A DNA stretch of 34,092 nucleotides, taken from NCBI GenBank assembly GCA_015521295.1, contig WAOL01000022.1:1-34092 (forward strand). The letters are read 5' to 3'. This document shows positions 18,333 through 27,544 of the stretch, in pieces (position 1 is the stretch's first letter; each line of letters starts with the position of its first letter). Under the pieces are notes generated by a model. The model saw only the letters and a list, made by a program, of their open reading frames with translations, was not told the DNA's origin and ran no database searches. The position numbers and the translations under genes were made by a program. The DNA is from Desulfurococcales archaeon (lineage in GTDB: Archaea; Thermoproteota; Thermoprotei_A; Sulfolobales; NBVN01).

Positions 18333-18755
18333 TTATTTTGACCGTATGTAAGTGGTTAGGGCATTGTAAACATTGCCTGACTTTGTGTATATTTTTATGG
18401 CGTACATTGTGTGTGGGGCGTAACTCTTTTTGAGGGTAATGTTTACTATTTTCTCCGTCATGGGATTTATCTTAATATTCACGTTTATTGTTTCCTTGTT
18501 TACTATGACAATTTTGTATATTTCTGCGGGTGAACTGCCTTGATTGAATAAGTGTAGCCTGAGTATCCATGCGTTGCCTTGTTTCTCTATGTAAGTGTCT
18601 GCGGAGTATATTTTCAGAATCTCCGGTTGCTTTACGCTTGACATGATGGAGTGGAACCACCCTATAAACGCTATTGATATGGACACCGCTACAGCTATTA
18701 ACACCATTATCGCGATTTCTTGGGAGATTCCCCTGCTCAACGTCACTTTCATCAT
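18333..18755 (-). CDS. Pilin-like protein, paralogue
   Basis: 140-residue pilin-like protein. VTLSRG then ISQEIAIMVLIAVAVSISIAFIGWF forms a class III signal with cleavage expected after Gly. The soluble domain is beta-rich: WILRLHLFNQGSSPAEIYKI and the C-terminal YAIKIYTKSGNVYN parallel the same positions of the pilin at 17766. Two ATG codons are adjacent at the start with a good GGGAGAGGA ribosome site; the second is equally possible. It is more Lys/Ile-rich than its neighbour. It lies between the assembly platform gene and the main pilin on the same strand, with over 70 bases on either side, so it could be transcribed separately and act as a minor pilin. Confidence 0.83.
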   Translation of the reverse strand: MMKVTLSRGISQEIAIMVLIAVAVSISIAFIGWFHSIMSSVKQPEILKIYSADTYIEKQGNAWILRLHLFNQGSSPAEIYKIVIVNKETINVNIKINPMTEKIVNITLKKSYAPHTMYAIKIYTKSGNVYNALTTYIRSK

Positions 18756-18963
18756 TCCTCTCCCAGAATCTCCAAATTGATTAAGCCATAGTCGCTAGCG
18801 TAGCTCTACCTAATTACTAGATTTAGTTTTAGTGTTATTAAGGGCTATCTAGAATGTCATACAACAAACCCGGTAAAGACATTCCCGTTACTCCTGTCTT
18901 AAGTCAATGCTAAGCTAATGATTGTGATGAGCCGTGTGCCGGGCCTTGCGACTGATAATCTTG

Positions 18964-20763
18964 TCATAATCCGATGAGTGCCAATGTTGCTAATATCGTT
19001 ACTGTTGAAAGTACCACCATTATTGCTGCGTGCTTGAATCCTGCTGCGATGCTTAGTTCGCTTACTTTGCCTGCTACTAGCCCCATTATTACTGCGTTGA
19101 TTAGTGTTCCTGCTGAGAGTACCGCTATTAGGGGTGCTAGGTCGTTGGGCGTTACGTTTTTGGAGCTCTGGAGTAATAGGTTTATTATGATTATTGGTGA
19201 TGCTGCTAGGAGCATTGTGCCGAAGTAGGGCATCACTACGTAGGCCCTTAGTTTCCTCCTCATCTCTACTTCCGCTTCTGCTAGGTCTTGTGTGAAGCTT
19301 GAGAGGGCGTCGATTATTTCCGGGGACCCGCCCCCTACGACTATTGAGTCTGCTAGGAAGCGGAATATCGTTATGACGAACCATTCCCGAACTCTTTTTA
19401 AAACCCTCCTCAGTGAGGTCTCTAGGCTCATACCCGATGCTAGAGCCACTGCCGCCTTACTTACTATTGGTGTGAGGTTCCCGTAATCCCTGCTTGCTAG
19501 GGAAATAATGCATTTCTCTGGGCTAAGTCCTGTTTTCCTTGCCTCACTGAGGTCCCTCAGGAAGTCCGCAGTAGCGTTTACTAGCCCCTTGCTTCCCCTC
19601 ATCTCACGCGTATGGCTTATCCATGCCGGGACGAAAACCACCAGTAGCGCCATTGCTAAGGAGATCGTCACGGACTTAGCTTCTAACGCGCCTATTCGCC
19701 CGGAGAAAACTCCGTAACCTCCCGTTACGATTAGCATTGTAATAAACGTGAGAAGTGCGAAGGGTAGTGCTGTCAGCGCTACGAGGTATGGTCCGTACCT
19801 TTTTACTGGGGTTTTCGGCTGTGATGCGTGCGCCATAAATAACGTCATGGCTCCTAGGGCGGGGAGTCCTACGAAGTTGTAGAGCGCGGGCATTAGTAGA
19901 TTAATTCTCGCGGTACCGGAAAGCCTGCTGGCCTGTATGGCTGATAGCGTGCCAGATACCGAGAAAAACACGAATATCGTTATCGACATTATTACTCCTA
20001 GGATTATGTAGACCTCTAGGAAGGATCCTAACCTCTCTATTATTGCTTTAAGCTCCGTTGTCCTAGTTGCAAAGAGTTCCCTTGTCCTAGTTTCTAGATA
20101 GTGAACCACGTCACCACCACTTCGTAGGGTGGTTACGTAGCCGAGCATCGTATCCCTGAACTTGGTGCTTGGGTGATACTTAGTAACAGCCTCTATCGCT
20201 GATAAGGGGTCCTTGCCGAAGAACTTCATCTCCATAACTATTCTTTTAGCTTCTTTCCTTATGGCTTTGAACACTTTTAGTTCGGAAACTCGCTCAAGAA
20301 TCTTGTCGACACTCACACCCCCCTTAACCATTGTTGAGACATATGCCATGAAGAATGGGAGCTCGTTATCTACCTCGGCCTTTCTGGAGGAAGCTAAGCT
20401 TGCCGGGTAGCTTATGCCTACAGCGAAAACCATTACAGGGACAACAGCTTCAATTACTAACATTGTAACTAGCGTGACCGTAGCTACGGGAATCACTAAG
20501 GCAAGCGACGCTAGTATTATACCTAGTATAAATGCTGCCAGTACTGTATACAAGATTATTCTCGAGGCAAATATCACTGGATGCTCGCTGATCCCTGCCT
20601 TGAGAATCGCCTTATCAAGTTCGAATCTCTTTGCTAAACTCTTTCCCCACTTCTCAAAGAGTGCTAAAGCTACAGCGTCCAGAACTTCCCTAGTCGTCGG
20701 CTTCCTAACCCTTAAACGCCTCTCCGAGATCCCTGCCGCACGCGACCCCATCCCGGTAGGCAC
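18964..20763 (-). CDS. Pilus assembly platform membrane protein (GspF/TadC/FlaJ family)
   Basis: Polytopic inner component of the type IV pilus machine, 599 residues, partner of the secretion ATPase. It has about nine hydrophobic segments: two near residues 70-130, four between about 270 and 400, and three in the last 110 residues. Two cytoplasmic T2SSF-type domains lie between them (about 130-265 and 405-505). The second contains DFLRDLSEARKTGLSPEKCI, and the first contains LPFFMAYVSTMVKGGVSVDKIL, the typical duplicated family motif. Length matches crenarchaeal double-domain platforms rather than the shorter bacterial forms. It starts at GTG with a TATA-like AGTTTTAGG about 30 bases upstream; ATG 20751 is an alternative. 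The ATPase is not adjacent, unlike in most pilus operons. Confidence 0.92.
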   Translation of the reverse strand: MPTGMGSRAAGISERRLRVRKPTTREVLDAVALALFEKWGKSLAKRFELDKAILKAGISEHPVIFASRIILYTVLAAFILGIILASLALVIPVATVTLVTMLVIEAVVPVMVFAVGISYPASLASSRKAEVDNELPFFMAYVSTMVKGGVSVDKILERVSELKVFKAIRKEAKRIVMEMKFFGKDPLSAIEAVTKYHPSTKFRDTMLGYVTTLRSGGDVVHYLETRTRELFATRTTELKAIIERLGSFLEVYIILGVIMSITIFVFFSVSGTLSAIQASRLSGTARINLLMPALYNFVGLPALGAMTLFMAHASQPKTPVKRYGPYLVALTALPFALLTFITMLIVTGGYGVFSGRIGALEAKSVTISLAMALLVVFVPAWISHTREMRGSKGLVNATADFLRDLSEARKTGLSPEKCIISLASRDYGNLTPIVSKAAVALASGMSLETSLRRVLKRVREWFVITIFRFLADSIVVGGGSPEIIDALSSFTQDLAEAEVEMRRKLRAYVVMPYFGTMLLAASPIIIINLLLQSSKNVTPNDLAPLIAVLSAGTLINAVIMGLVAGKVSELSIAAGFKHAAIMVVLSTVTILATLALIGL

Positions 20764-20915
20764 CCCAAACTACTAACCTCTTAGTCGGGAACACCTAAAA
20801 CTTACTCTATTCTTTACATGATTTCTTTCATTCTTAAACCTTGATACTCTCATCAAATAACTTTTTAGAACATTCTCTTAGAACCTTGGATAATATAGCA
20901 GAAATGAAATAGTAA

Positions 20916-20944
20916 ACTTAAAAGTAAGGCGCCTTTTATTTTTC
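20916..20944 (+). promoter_or_regulatory. Promoter region of the large surface protein
   Basis: CTTAAAAG (about 20918) is TATA-like and is followed by the 10-bp palindrome AAGGCGCCTT (20926-20935) and a second T/A-rich element CCTTTTATTTTTC. Either T/A element could direct transcription toward the start at 20968/20977. The palindrome may be an operator, but ten-base palindromes are common by chance. Confidence 0.35.
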
Positions 20945-20967
20945 TTGACGTAGGATATGCGGTAAGA

Positions 20968-23900
20968 TTGGGGGTAATGACCTTGAGAAGAAACATAAAA
21001 ATCAACTTATCTGCAGTAATTTTCCTCATGCTTGTTTCTGTAATTTCCTACTCTTTACTAGTCCTTAGTAGTGTAACTACCGCAGAAGGGGTAGTAACTA
21101 ATCCCTACGCATACAGTGTGAATATCTCCGTAAAGCCTGTTGCGGTGTACGCGTTGTCTCCGCAGAAAGTATTCTTGGTAGGCACCGCTAACGGATCTAC
21201 AGTTGTTGAAATACTTGATGTCAGCAACCCCCTTGCACAACCTAAGGTGTTACAATCCTACCCGCTCGTAGGTAACCCAACGGTCGTTGCGACGAACGGC
21301 TATCCCGTATCGCGAATAGCCGTTGGAACAAATGCTGGTGACTTAGTTCTCTTTAAGGTGGATGGTGGGAGAGTATATCTGCTTCTTCACGCTGTACTAG
21401 GGACTGATTTCTCAATAAACAAGTTACTAATACTTAAGGGCACAACGGACTACAAGCTCGCCGTATTGGCCGTCGAAGGTAAAGCACCTACGGGAGGTGT
21501 ATGCACGAAGTGTCATGTCTACGTATTTGACGAGCTCTCAGGTGGTGCGATGAGGATAGGGCTTAACGAAGGAAACGCGTCTCTCACGATAAATAACGTA
21601 TTACCACAAGACATCTCAGCCGCGCTCGTCGTAAGTAATGGTAATTACTATTATGATGCGCAAAAGTTCGTTGTTACATGGTTACCAGCTAAATTCTACA
21701 TGATCCTAGTAAACGCAACATACGTAACCAAAAACGGTACTATAGAGAAAGCAAGACACGCCTTAGTAGACATCATTACATACAATAAGGAGTTACGTGA
21801 AATGTACCACTACGGTATTAACCTAGGAAGGGATGGCACGGCAGAAATACCGGTTCCATGGGGATTTGACGCTAACTTAACACTTACGGACATAGACGGT
21901 AGAAAGTATACTAAGCATATTGAGGCTCCAAACGTAAGCGAGGTAACTAAGGTTTACGTGTCTCTTAAGCTTAATGCCCCGCCAGTAACTGCCGAAGCGT
22001 CAACATTATACAGCGTCCCTCCGTATGAACTAGCAACTCCTCACATAATCGATGTTGACAATATACCGAGTTCATTCAGTACCGTAACATCCCTCAACGA
22101 CACCCGAATAAATCCAGCATCGACAGGACTCTCCTTACTTAAAGGCGCCAGTTCATCTAACTTTGTCCTATACTATTATGACCCATCCACGGGAGAAGCC
22201 TACATTAAGGTTTACACCTCATCATTTAAACAGCTAAGTGAAGTCTCTGACTACGTTGGCGTTAGGCTATATTCTTTAGGTGCTTTCACGTACCCTGACG
22301 AGAAAATAATTATAACGGCATACAAGGAAGGCAAGGCAAAATATTACATAGCGTCTGGTAATTCATACAAGTTCCTCTACGAACTAACACTTGGAGGCAC
22401 GTTAAATAAAGTAGAAATAGTCCCGTCCATCGAAGGCTACTACTACATAGCCCACACAACCGCAGGACTTCAGGTGGTCCGCACATACCCGTACCAAGTA
22501 CCTATCCTCAGATACGGAACTTGGGTAAATTACGCAGAAGGATCCATAGACGGCGACATCGGCGGGAACTTAAATTACGGTGTCGTAGCATATAGCAATC
22601 ACCTAATTATTTTGCGAAACATTGCCTCTTTGATTAAAGGAGGGAAACCCACTAACCTAGAATCAATAAAGGTGCCGAAACTCTACGTAAAAGTGAATCT
22701 TCCTGAAGGCTTGCCTGTGAATGGAACTAAGATTTCCTTGATATATCCCGGAGGGATTATAGAGAAAGTCTTAAAGAAGAGTAATACCGCTGTATTTCCA
22801 AACATACTACCTAACGAAAATTACACGTTGGTTGTAAACTACACTGAACCATATGTGAATAAAGCTGTGTTGAACATCACACCGACAGGGTATAGGGACG
22901 TACACATCACGGTGAACCTTACCTATAAACTATATTCTCTAAAACTGAACATCAGGGACTCCGTAAGCGGTACTAAAATAATAGCCCCTTATGATGTCCA
23001 AATCGACAACAAAATTGTATTAAAGAACGTGAGGGAAAGCACGTTAACGCTTCCCGTGGTCTACGGGAACCACACCATAACCATTAGACCAGCAAGCGGC
23101 TATGAGAATGTTTATGAAGAATCAACCATACATACGTACGTAACAGGGAACACCACCGCTAACATTACGTTAGTCAGGAAGAAATATGCCCTCAACGTTG
23201 TGGTAATGGATAAGTATTCGAAGAGGTTGCTTGCGCCAGTGGTTGTTGAGGTGACTAAAGGCGTGTCAAAGATCATTGGTTTCGGCGGAACTAAGGCGTC
23301 GTTCATACTGCCATATGGTAATTACATTATTCATGTCTCGCCTTTGAAAGGGTATAGCAATATATACTTACCCACCACCGCGAGCGTTACACTAAATAAG
23401 CCGAGCACCGTAACATTAGTTCTTGAAAGAGTAAGATATACCCTCAATATATCCATTAAAGATGTAACAACCGGTGTCCTAGCGGGGCTATTCGATATTT
23501 ACGTTAACGGGAGTAAGGTCGCATCAGGTGTGAGGAGCCTAACTAACATCACCCTACCCTACGGCGTTTACGTTGTGTCAGTAACTCCGGAGCCTAAGTA
23601 CGCAAACGTTTATAGCACTCCTCGCCCACAGACTGTCAAAGTGTTCAATAATACTGAAGTTACCTTTAAGTTAAGCAGGAAGTTCTTCAAGATAAAAATC
23701 ATTGTTGTCGACGATGTGGGGGCACCCATAAAGAATGCTGAGGTGAGGTTCTTCAGCATAGACAAGGGCACTTATATCTCAACACTACTGACTGATGCTT
23801 CAGGAACTGTTCAAGGATCACTATTTTATGGGGGTTACAGGATTGATATCTTAGCTAAGGGATTTTACCCTGCCCAGCGGAACCTTATATTGAATAAAGA

Positions 23901-24060
23901 TACCGAGCTCACAGTAACGCTTCAGCCGCAATTACTCACTGTAATAATGCGGTACGCAATAGTAATTATAGTAGTGTGTATAGCTGCGGTGGCGATAATA
24001 GCTATCCTCAAGGTAAAGGCCAAGATCGCTGAAAGATTACCTAAAGAGGAACTCTTTTAA
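20968..24060 (+). CDS. Large membrane-anchored surface protein with tandem beta repeats
   Basis: A 1030-residue secreted protein. Basic RRNIK and a hydrophobic segment (LSAVIFLMLVSVISYSLLVLSSV) form the signal. Residues about 45-560 look like a beta-propeller or other beta-rich region. From residue 656 there are three repeats of exactly 84 residues (starting at Y656, Y740 and Y824), each opening as Y-x-L-N-hydrophobic and containing a LPYGNY-type turn and a YxNVY motif, as in PEGA/carboxypeptidase-regulatory-like domains. A fourth, related domain starts near F907. The C-terminus has one membrane helix (AIVIIVVCIAAVAIIAIL) and a short basic cytoplasmic tail. It is therefore a stalk anchored by its C-terminus, with many glycosylation sequons. 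TTG 20968 or ATG 20977 is the start. It probably displays an adhesive or docking domain beside the pilus. Confidence 0.82.
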   Translation: MGVMTLRRNIKINLSAVIFLMLVSVISYSLLVLSSVTTAEGVVTNPYAYSVNISVKPVAVYALSPQKVFLVGTANGSTVVEILDVSNPLAQPKVLQSYPLVGNPTVVATNGYPVSRIAVGTNAGDLVLFKVDGGRVYLLLHAVLGTDFSINKLLILKGTTDYKLAVLAVEGKAPTGGVCTKCHVYVFDELSGGAMRIGLNEGNASLTINNVLPQDISAALVVSNGNYYYDAQKFVVTWLPAKFYMILVNATYVTKNGTIEKARHALVDIITYNKELREMYHYGINLGRDGTAEIPVPWGFDANLTLTDIDGRKYTKHIEAPNVSEVTKVYVSLKLNAPPVTAEASTLYSVPPYELATPHIIDVDNIPSSFSTVTSLNDTRINPASTGLSLLKGASSSNFVLYYYDPSTGEAYIKVYTSSFKQLSEVSDYVGVRLYSLGAFTYPDEKIIITAYKEGKAKYYIASGNSYKFLYELTLGGTLNKVEIVPSIEGYYYIAHTTAGLQVVRTYPYQVPILRYGTWVNYAEGSIDGDIGGNLNYGVVAYSNHLIILRNIASLIKGGKPTNLESIKVPKLYVKVNLPEGLPVNGTKISLIYPGGIIEKVLKKSNTAVFPNILPNENYTLVVNYTEPYVNKAVLNITPTGYRDVHITVNLTYKLYSLKLNIRDSVSGTKIIAPYDVQIDNKIVLKNVRESTLTLPVVYGNHTITIRPASGYENVYEESTIHTYVTGNTTANITLVRKKYALNVVVMDKYSKRLLAPVVVEVTKGVSKIIGFGGTKASFILPYGNYIIHVSPLKGYSNIYLPTTASVTLNKPSTVTLVLERVRYTLNISIKDVTTGVLAGLFDIYVNGSKVASGVRSLTNITLPYGVYVVSVTPEPKYANVYSTPRPQTVKVFNNTEVTFKLSRKFFKIKIIVVDDVGAPIKNAEVRFFSIDKGTYISTLLTDASGTVQGSLFYGGYRIDILAKGFYPAQRNLILNKDTELTVTLQPQLLTVIMRYAIVIIVVCIAAVAIIAILKVKAKIAERLPKEELF

Positions 24061-24090
24061 ACTCGCTGGGTAATGATGCTAAGCAATGAC

Positions 24091-24104
24091 TTGTTTCATT
24101 TTTT
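24091..24104 (+). terminator. T-rich terminator after the surface protein
   Basis: TTGTTTCATTTTTTAGG, with six consecutive T about 40 bases after the stop, fits archaeal termination. Confidence 0.45.
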
Positions 24105-24200
24105 AGGAGAGTTAAAATCATAACTTGAAAATTAAATAACGTAAATAATTGCGGTTGAGATTTACTTTATCGGGGTAGCAACGCCAAGGTGTGTGCAGTG

Positions 24201-24629
24201 ATGAGCAGAAGTCCCGCTATATCATCTCTGGCCATTGAGATCTTAATACTGATCCTTACGGCAATACTTGTGCCCTTAGTCATTATGTGGGTTGTAGGGG
24301 TCTGGCAGACAACAGAAGAATCCTTTTCACTAACACCAACCTTACACGTCACCCAAAATTCCACAAGTAAGCCAATCCTAGTACTGCACATCACTAATAA
24401 GGGGAAGGACTCTGATGTTATAATACGTATAACTATAAAGGCGGGTAATGGTTACTATATCAATACCACAACGATTAGCATACCCGGAGGCTTCACAGGA
24501 TCCGTAACCATAGGAGGTTGGAAGATAAGCGGTAACCCACAAGCACTAAAACCTGGTGAAACCTACCGTGTGTATATATACACGAGAGAGCATGGCATGT
24601 TGCTCTATGATGTAGTAGCCTCGACATAA
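24201..24629 (+). CDS. Pilin-like protein, third paralogue
   Basis: 142-residue pilin-like protein. MSRSPA then ISSLAIEILILILTAILVPLVIMWVVGVW gives a signal in which Ala precedes the putative cut, but Pro rather than Lys/Arg stands before it, so processing is less certain. The domain then follows the same plan as the two upstream pilins: ILVLHITNKGKDSDVIIRI, a beta-rich centre, and a final YRVYIYTREHG. Start chosen at ATG 24201 because AAGGTGTG lies at a good distance from it, while the tracked GTG is upstream. It lies downstream of the large surface protein, behind a T-rich stretch and its own T/A-rich promoter-like sequence (TTTACTTTATCGG). Possibly a minor pilin that joins the stalk protein to the pilus; this is inference. 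Confidence 0.78.
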   Translation: MSRSPAISSLAIEILILILTAILVPLVIMWVVGVWQTTEESFSLTPTLHVTQNSTSKPILVLHITNKGKDSDVIIRITIKAGNGYYINTTTISIPGGFTGSVTIGGWKISGNPQALKPGETYRVYIYTREHGMLLYDVVAST

Positions 24630-24688
24630 TTCCTCTTGTTCTCAATAGCATATTAATCACTACTTACCTAAACTAGAGGGAGGACATA

Positions 24689-25987
24689 ATGTCCGCACAC
24701 ACGTTGCTGAATAAAGTCATCGAAATCACACGTAATCACAACCGATGGAGAAGATTTGAGTGTATTAATTTGATAGCGTCCGAGAATGTCATGTCTCCCT
24801 TGGCCGAGGCCGCGTACTTTACTGACATGATGCATCGGTATGCGGAGGGTAAGCCTGGAAAGAGGTACTACCAAGGTAACATCTATACTGACCAGATAGA
24901 ATTGCTAGTGATGGAGCTCATGTCTAACTTGCTTCAGGTGGAGTATGTCGAGCCTAGACCCATAAGCGGAACAATAGCCAACGCGGTCGTGTTCAGGAAC
25001 CTCGCTAATCCAGGTGATAAAGCACTAATAGCGCCTGTTCAGGCCGGTGCGCACGTTTCACACACGCGTTTCGGTACGTTAGGTGCGTTAGGTATCGAGC
25101 AGGTAGAGTTACCCTTTGACATGGAGCGCTGGAATATAGACGTTGATAAGGCCGCTAAAATGATTGAGGAGGTAAAACCTAAGTTCGTTACCCTAGGTGC
25201 TAGCGTCTACATGTTCCCTCACCCAACTAAGGAGATAGCCGAGGCCGCACACGCCGTTGGTGCTAAGGTAGTCCATGACGTTGCCCACGTCCTAGGGCTA
25301 ATAACTGGTAAGAGATGGCCTAATCCCGTACATGAGGGCGCCGATGTCGCCACATCGTCAACACACAAGACATTTCCGGGCCCGCAGGGTGGGCTGATAT
25401 TCACGAATGATAGAGCACTATATAAGGCAGTAGCTAAGACCGTGTTCCCGTGGTTCGTCAGTAACCACCACCTTCATAGATTGCCTGCGATGGCTGTAAC
25501 TGCCATTGAGATGATGGAGTTCGGTGAGGCATATGCTGACCAGATAGTGAGGAATGCTAGGGCATTCGCGGAGGCACTGGCGGAGGAGGGCTTTAAGATA
25601 CCGACAGAACACTTAGGTTTCACTCAGTCCCACACCTTCGTAGTTGACGTGAGGGAATTAGGTGGTGGGGCTAAGGCAGCTAAGCTACTGGAGGATGCAA
25701 ACATCATACTGAACAAGAATTTACTCCCATGGGATCCGCCTGAAGCCGTTAAGAACCCCAGCGGCTTAAGAATAGGTGTGCAAGAGATGACTAGGTTCGG
25801 CATGAAGGAAAGCGACTTCAAGGAACTAGCTAAGTTCTTCAGAGAAGTGCTAATAGAGGGCAAGGACCCGGTAGAAATCAAGAAGAAAGTCATAGAATTC
25901 CGGAAGAACTTCCTGGAGGTTAAGTACGGATACAATATACCTAAGGAATTCCAAGACAGCTTACTGAAGGTGCCGATGCTGCTATGA
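24689..25987 (+). CDS. glyA: Serine hydroxymethyltransferase
   Basis: PLP enzyme converting serine and a tetrahydropterin to glycine and the methylene-pterin. The 432-residue protein begins with the [12 protein letters not shown] substrate segment, has the [12 protein letters not shown] region, HDVAHVLGL with the PLP-binding aspartate, and the PLP-lysine motif [13 protein letters not shown] with K227. The sequence is of the archaeal type, in which modified folates replace tetrahydrofolate in several lineages (family knowledge). An ATG start with GAGGGAGG just upstream is clear. The stop overlaps the next start as ATGA, so it is translationally coupled to a creatininase-family gene. Confidence 0.97.
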   Translation: MSAHTLLNKVIEITRNHNRWRRFECINLIASENVMSPLAEAAYFTDMMHRYAEGKPGKRYYQGNIYTDQIELLVMELMSNLLQVEYVEPRPISGTIANAVVFRNLANPGDKALIAPVQAGAHVSHTRFGTLGALGIEQVELPFDMERWNIDVDKAAKMIEEVKPKFVTLGASVYMFPHPTKEIAEAAHAVGAKVVHDVAHVLGLITGKRWPNPVHEGADVATSSTHKTFPGPQGGLIFTNDRALYKAVAKTVFPWFVSNHHLHRLPAMAVTAIEMMEFGEAYADQIVRNARAFAEALAEEGFKIPTEHLGFTQSHTFVVDVRELGGGAKAAKLLEDANIILNKNLLPWDPPEAVKNPSGLRIGVQEMTRFGMKESDFKELAKFFREVLIEGKDPVEIKKKVIEFRKNFLEVKYGYNIPKEFQDSLLKVPMLL

Positions 25988-26802
25988 CCCTCACTAGGGA
26001 ACATACGGGTAAGGTTCACTGGAACCTTCTTAAGTGGGTGGAGCTCGCTGAGGATCTTAGGAGAATTAAAACGCACGTCATTTTCTTCCCAATAGGTAGC
26101 GTAGAACAGCATGGTCCCCACCTCCCCCTAGGCCTTGACTACATCATAGCAGACGAGGTCAGCAGTAGGGCGTGCCGGAAGTTACAGGCGAGGAGTATCC
26201 TGGCGTTGAAGCTCCCTCCACTACCCTTCGGCATGAGTAGCATGTGGGGAGCGTACCCTGGCACAATAACGCTCTCGACCGAAACACTGTATAGTGTAGT
26301 GAGAGACGTCCTACACTCACTATGGAAGTCGGGCGTTAGGCTCGTGGTAATAGTGAACGGTCACGCCGGTAACGCAGATCTGCTTAGGGTGGTTGCTAGG
26401 GACTCTGCTGAGGAGTTTGAGGGCTTAACCGTAGCTGTAGTCACTGTATGGGAGATTGTTGGCGACTTAATCAAGGAGTTGTTCCAGACACCGTTCTTCC
26501 ATGCCGACGAGGTTGAGACAAGTATTGCGTTAGCCCTTAACTTGCCTGTTGGCGAGCCTCCGAGAAGCGCTTCTCAACCAAGTGAGTTTAGGATGTATAG
26601 TGAGGAGTGGCACTCGCTGGATCTAACGACCCGGCCCAAAGTGTACGTGTACTCAAAGGAATCCTCGAAAGTTGTTGGTCTCGGCGCCTTCGGCTCACCG
26701 TTCTTAGCAACCAAGGATAAGGGTCTGAAACTTCTGGAGGAGATGGAGTCCAGGATCGTTAAATTCGTAACCGACCTACTCCACGGACTTGAACGTGAAT
26801 GA
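25984..26802 (+). CDS. Creatininase-family amidohydrolase
   Basis: 272-residue metal-dependent amidase of the creatininase family. The metal-binding motifs are [16 protein letters not shown] (Glu, His and Asp ligands), the VNGHAGN motif in the centre and FHADEVETS (His, Glu) further on, with GAYPGTITL between. Known members include creatininase, the methanogen formamide hydrolase ArfB of flavin/deazaflavin synthesis, and MftE. The sequence alone does not select one, but coupling with glyA, a pterin-dependent enzyme, makes a role in pterin or flavin metabolism plausible (inference). It starts within the glyA stop (ATGA overlap), so it is in the same operon. It is convergent with the regulator at 26810, with a 7-base gap. 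Confidence 0.88.
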   Translation: MTLTREHTGKVHWNLLKWVELAEDLRRIKTHVIFFPIGSVEQHGPHLPLGLDYIIADEVSSRACRKLQARSILALKLPPLPFGMSSMWGAYPGTITLSTETLYSVVRDVLHSLWKSGVRLVVIVNGHAGNADLLRVVARDSAEEFEGLTVAVVTVWEIVGDLIKELFQTPFFHADEVETSIALALNLPVGEPPRSASQPSEFRMYSEEWHSLDLTTRPKVYVYSKESSKVVGLGAFGSPFLATKDKGLKLLEEMESRIVKFVTDLLHGLERE

Positions 26803-26809
26803 CTTAACA

Positions 26810-27490
26810 CTAACCTATAATCCGGTATTCTCTGCCTGCGTGAAGGTACACTAGCCCCTCCTTAATTAGGGAGTCGAGCAAACCCCTCTCCTCGGGACTC
26901 ATCTTCTCAATTTCACCAACGCTTAACGGGAACTTTTTCTTGAACCTATTAAGGAACTCTGGATTAACTAAGTAATCCCCAACGGGTATCGCTACACCCT
27001 CATTGACGTATACTTCAATGGGTTTACTTGCAAGTTTCCTAGCCTCACTTAGCGTGACCAGACCCTTGCTAGACAAGATACTTAATAACGGATCAGTGAC
27101 CTTCTTGTCTTTCCTCTGTCTTGCCTTATGTGTTGGTATACCCTTCTTTAGTAAGTTTATCTCCTGCTCTAACCGATCAACCCTGGCTTTAAGTTCCATC
27201 ACCACTGATTTTAGTTCCTCAATAACGCCAACAAGTTCAGCTACCGAAGCACTGGATCGCGAGTCGCTACCCCCGCCTTGAGTTACCTCAACATCGTCCA
27301 ACGCTGGGAAACCCACTCTAACTAAGTACCCACCCCTCGACGAGCGTATCACGTAGCCGGCTTCCCTAAGCCTGAGTAACGCATGACGAACAACATTGTA
27401 GGGCAGACCTAAGGCGTCTGCCACCTCCCTAGGTGTGGCGCCCGGATTGCTCTTCAGGAACGCTAGTACTTTTCTGTCAACGCCACTCAA
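26810..27490 (-). CDS. Winged-helix regulator with central coiled coil
   Basis: 226-residue probable transcription factor. Residues 1-58 form a winged helix: VLAFLKSNPGATPREVADALGL, recognition helix NVVRHALLRLREAGYV, and the wing RSSRGGYLV. Residues about 83-117 are a coiled coil (LVGVIEELKSVVMELKARVD...), followed by a basic linker KARQRKDKKV. The C-terminal 90 residues contain a second region with helix-turn-helix character (DPLLSILSSKGLVTLSEARKL and SPEERGLLDSLIKEGLVYL). The arrangement suggests a dimer with two DNA-contacting ends. The start is TTG, with T/A-rich elements CTTTATTAG and CCTATATC upstream. It is divergent from the small unknown gene at 27545; its target is not evident. Confidence 0.75.
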   Translation of the reverse strand: MSGVDRKVLAFLKSNPGATPREVADALGLPYNVVRHALLRLREAGYVIRSSRGGYLVRVGFPALDDVEVTQGGGSDSRSSASVAELVGVIEELKSVVMELKARVDRLEQEINLLKKGIPTHKARQRKDKKVTDPLLSILSSKGLVTLSEARKLASKPIEVYVNEGVAIPVGDYLVNPEFLNRFKKKFPLSVGEIEKMSPEERGLLDSLIKEGLVYLHAGREYRIIG

Positions 27491-27544
27491 GACATCATCA
27501 AGAGATATAGGTTTGCTAACCTAATAAAGTGTGGTCGAGGGTGT

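Noticed and set aside
18899-19384. 161-residue minus-strand ORF rich in Arg and Ser
   Set aside because: It is an out-of-frame shadow of the pilus platform gene, with low-complexity composition and no motif.
20926-20935. Palindrome AAGGCGCCTT as a stand-alone operator finding
   Set aside because: A ten-base palindrome is expected dozens of times in a window of this size, so only its position inside a promoter is noted.
13070-24629. Archaellum operon
   Set aside because: There are no FlaG, FlaF, FlaH or archaellin-type genes, and the ATPase and platform are unlinked; pilus-type machinery fits better.
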